Source: Phytophthora colocasiae (taxonomy: Eukaryota; Oomycota; Peronosporomycetes; Peronosporales; Peronosporaceae). From it: a stretch of 64,000 nt of DNA. Positions 61,789 to 64,000 of the stretch are shown here, piece by piece (within the stretch, counting starts at the first letter, position 1; every line of letters starts with the position of its first letter). The stretch spans positions 2,604,001 to 2,668,000 of the forward strand of contig JAGKQI010000098.1 of the NCBI GenBank assembly GCA_018806915.1. The letters run 5' to 3'. Both the position numbers and the translations under genes were made by a program. The notes below the pieces were generated by a model. It was not told the DNA's origin, did not search any database, and saw only the letters and a list, made by a program, of their open reading frames with translations.

Positions 61789-63399
61789 ATGACCAAGAAC
61801 TCCGACATCTGCCGCGTTCTCTACGCTTCCTTACCTGACAACTACTTCAAGTGCAAGTACTGCGGTACTGTGCGTCGCCAACAACCCTCAAGTGGCTACG
61901 GTAACCTCATTAGCCACTTGAGGGACAAGCACCCCGACTATGAGGCCGACTACGTCGCGCAACAAGCTCGCTGACCGCCAACCTACACTCTTTCGGCTTT
62001 GTCAGCGACAAGATTGCCAACATCTATCACTGGATGGAGTGGGTGGTCGACCGCAACTTGCCGCTGTCTGAGGTGGACCACCCTCTAACCCGTTCAATGT
62101 CTCGTCTAAAGCCCATATCCCCCAAGACGCTAAAAAAGTACCAGAGTGTGGCAACCGTGGCAGTGGAAAAAGCTATTGCGGCTAACATCCCACCGGAATT
62201 CGGTATCATGTTCGATGGCTGGCAGTGTTTGTCGGAGCACTATGTGGCGCTCATCGCTATATATTGGCGTAATAACGAGGTGCACTACGATCTACTTGCG
62301 TTAGCCCCGCTTGACGAGGCGGACCAATCAGCGGAGTCCCATTGCTCCTTCCTTCGGAATATTTTTCCGATTTTCGGCCAATCAGAGGAGAGGTTAAAAT
62401 TTCTAGTGGGCGACAACTGTGCAACCAATCAGCGCATGGCTACACTTCTCGGTGTCCCGTTGGTGGGGTGTGCGTCCCATCGTTTCAATCTGGCGTCCAA
62501 TCAGTTTTTGACTGAACACGAGGAGCTTGTGACGGCAGTGGTCACGCTGATGACGGCACTCCGGACTGTTAAGAATCGCGCGGAGCTCCGTCGCCATACG
62601 CCACTTGCTCCTCTTCGCGCCAACGCTACGCGCTGGAGCTCGACCTTTACGATGCTGGAACGGTATGTGCGAATCAGAGACGCTATCAAGCGCGTCGATG
62701 CCGTCTACGATCTAATCCCGAAGCCCGCTATGCATCGACGTATTGTCGCGCTTTATGAGACGCTAAAAACCTTTAACAGCGTCTGTAAGAAGCTCCAGGA
62801 CGAGGCCCTTACCATGGCCTCTGTGCGCGTTCTTTTCAACAAGATGGCAGAAATGTATCCCGTTACGGCTGTGTATTTGTCGCCGGACGCCAACATTGTC
62901 CACTCGCCTGCTTTCGAGAGTGCCGCGGTTAAGGTGCTTATGTTGCGGAACAAAATTTGAGTTGCTCGAATTAATTATATTTTGCTCTTCATCCATATAG
63001 GTTGCCGGAAATCGCGAAGGGGAATTAACAGAGGAGGAGCTACAAGCTCTGGAGCCGCTTAAATCTACGGCTGCATCAGGAGATGCTGCCCCTAATGACA
63101 GTCGCGTTGGGACCAGAACCAGAGCGCATCTCGGCGGCGAGGACTTTGCGACATCGCTGCTGCAGTCTGACAGCATCCCTGTCACTTCGACTCCACAGTA
63201 CAGCCCTTTGGTGAAGGCCATACCGCCGACGAGCAATCGGTGCGAGAGGCTCTTCTCGCAGTGCAAGCTGGTGATGACGCCTCAACGTTCATCGCTCCTT
63301 CCGGTGAATTTTGAGATGATCGAGTTTCTTCGGGTGAATCGGAAGTACTGGAATGCCAGCACGCTCATGGATGCGAGCGTTGAGGGCGAAGAAGAGTAA
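61789..63399 (+). pseudogene. BED-finger hAT transposase, one frameshift
   Basis: The first frame (61789-61974) encodes a BED-type zinc finger (CKYCG...LISHLRDKH). At about 61970 the reading frame must shift by one to continue into LHSFGFVSDKIANIYHWMEW and the 62034-62933 frame. That frame has hAT core features: IMFDGWQCLSEHYVAL (first acidic region), FLVGDNCATNQRMA and GCASHRFNLASNQF. A GT-AG intron at 62934-63000 then joins the C-terminal exon (63001-63399), which contains the dimerisation motif IPPTSNRCERLFSQCK. Only one clear defect is seen, so the element is young. A BED-finger exon junction or sequencing error could also explain the shift. Confidence 0.8.
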
Positions 63400-63548
63400 C
63401 CTTTACTCAGTAAACGGACACTCAGTGAGTACAATACATTAGTTATTGCTCATTACTGGTGGATGCGAGCGTTGAGGGCGAAGAAGAGTAACCTTTACTC
63501 AGTAAACGGACACTCAGTGAGTACAATACATTAGTTATTGCTCATTAC
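63368..63548. repeat. 92-bp tandem duplication at the hAT 3' end
   Basis: The block from TGGATGCGAGCG to ATTGCTCATTAC is present at 63368-63456 and 63460-63548 with no difference that I can see. The first copy contains the transposase stop. Confidence 0.95.
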
Positions 63549-63644
63549 TTTATTATTGCCTTCTTCGTGGAACAAGTATTTACTATTGCTCTACAGAACA
63601 GGCCGATCATTACTTTATTGTAATGTCCGAGCACTGGAAGGCAT

Positions 63645-63944
63645 CTTCATGTACATACCTGCCCTGCGTTCGTAGCGGAAGAGCGCATGTAGCGAGTGCA
63701 CCACCGCGATATAGCACTGCGTAAGGGACAATCATTTCGACACTTAGGGAGGGTCGCCTACGTCATCACCGCTCACTGGTCGCTGATTGGCTGAAAATCT
63801 GCGCTGATTACGCAACCCATAAAAATTAACAAAGCTAATGTAAATATGTCAATAGGTTCGTTAAAATCCCACCACTTAATCCGTACTATTCTCTATCACA
63901 GTTTTTGTCCATGACTGGCCATCATAATCGCATCAGCACGGACG
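63645..63944. other. Intergenic; 5' flank of the last gene
   Basis: Mostly unremarkable. The 8-bp hAT target duplication ends at 63644. An AT-rich stretch and a TTCTCTATCACAGTTTTTG pyrimidine-rich segment at about 63889-63907 may be the initiator region of the gene at 63945. Confidence 0.4.
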
Positions 63945-64000
63945 ATGGCTCGCGGGAAGAAGAAAGGAGGACGCCGCGGCGACGACTCGGACTCGGACAA
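63945..64000 (+). CDS. Start of an unidentified gene, cut by the window end
   Basis: ATG in a good context (GGACGATGGCT) followed by 56 open bases: MARGKKKGGRRGDDSDSD. The lysine/arginine-rich then aspartate/serine-rich start is like the disordered N-termini of translation factors such as eIF5B, but 18 residues are far too few to identify it. Confidence 0.45.
   Translation, partial: MARGKKKGGRRGDDSDSD

Larger units (their letters stand above)
61478..63636 (+). mobile_element. hAT transposon, near complete (2159 bp)
   Basis: The ends are inverted: CAGTGCTTGGAAAT on the left and the reverse complement of CAGTGCTCGGACAT on the right (12 of 14 match). An exact 8-bp target duplication GAAGGCAT flanks the element at 61470-61477 and 63637-63644, the length expected for hAT. 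It carries a BED zinc finger and a hAT transposase. Confidence 0.92.

Overview
The window looks like nuclear DNA of a plant-pathogenic oomycete, most likely a Phytophthora species. The evidence is a CRN (crinkler) effector gene with an LQLFLAK motif, short 50-90 bp GT-AG introns, compact gene spacing with many divergent or convergent neighbours, an intraflagellar-transport gene (zoospore flagellum), and protein families and repeat types familiar from oomycetes. The genus is inferred from remembered family resemblance and was not tested by any search.

Layout. 1-6.0 kb is a tandem array of eleven ~567 bp units, each carrying one tRNA-Gly(GCC) gene, a pyrimidine-rich microsatellite and a 10-bp minisatellite. 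6.0-17.5 kb is a repeat-rich, gene-poor block. It holds retrotransposon-like remnants, three pogo/Tc1-like elements with matching termini (two in head-to-head inverted arrangement), a frameshifted multi-pass membrane LRR gene, a hAT fragment, a CRN effector gene broken by a 25-bp tandem duplication, and a probable decayed SWEET transporter. 17.5-38.1 kb is a gene-dense segment: SIRT4-type sirtuin, two-CH-domain calponin-like protein, anoctamin, a multi-pass membrane protein with an internal repeat, uridine phosphorylase, PP2C phosphatase, mitochondrial PheRS, DENN protein, a tiny secreted protein with a broken copy, D-amino-acid oxidase ending in SKL, two TIP30-like oxidoreductases and a small cysteine-rich secreted protein. 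38.4-41.1 kb is a long-TIR transposon with a nested second inverted-repeat insertion carrying the tail of a copper amine oxidase gene. 41.1-60.5 kb is gene-dense again: HIG1-like pseudogene, OpuAC-like/class C GPCR fusion, ABHD11-type hydrolase, LolA-like secreted protein, NELF-A-like factor, DUF6818/Myb-like protein, CLUAP1/IFT38, ACC-deaminase-family PLP enzyme, an Arb2-C2-FYVE-AGC kinase fusion, a dual-specificity phosphatase, and an RCC1 propeller protein with an inserted PA-like region. 60.5-64 kb holds short perfect hairpins, a nearly complete hAT transposon with 14-bp TIRs and an exact 8-bp target duplication, and the first 56 bases of one more gene.

Most genes are unrelated housekeeping or signalling functions with no operon logic. 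The strongest candidates for something new are the Arb2-C2-FYVE-AGC kinase architecture, the OpuAC-like/7TM receptor, the split RCC1 propeller, the tRNA-Gly tandem array, and the nested TIR element carrying a copper amine oxidase fragment. Exon joins were built by hand from GT-AG signals and reading-frame continuity and have no transcript support.
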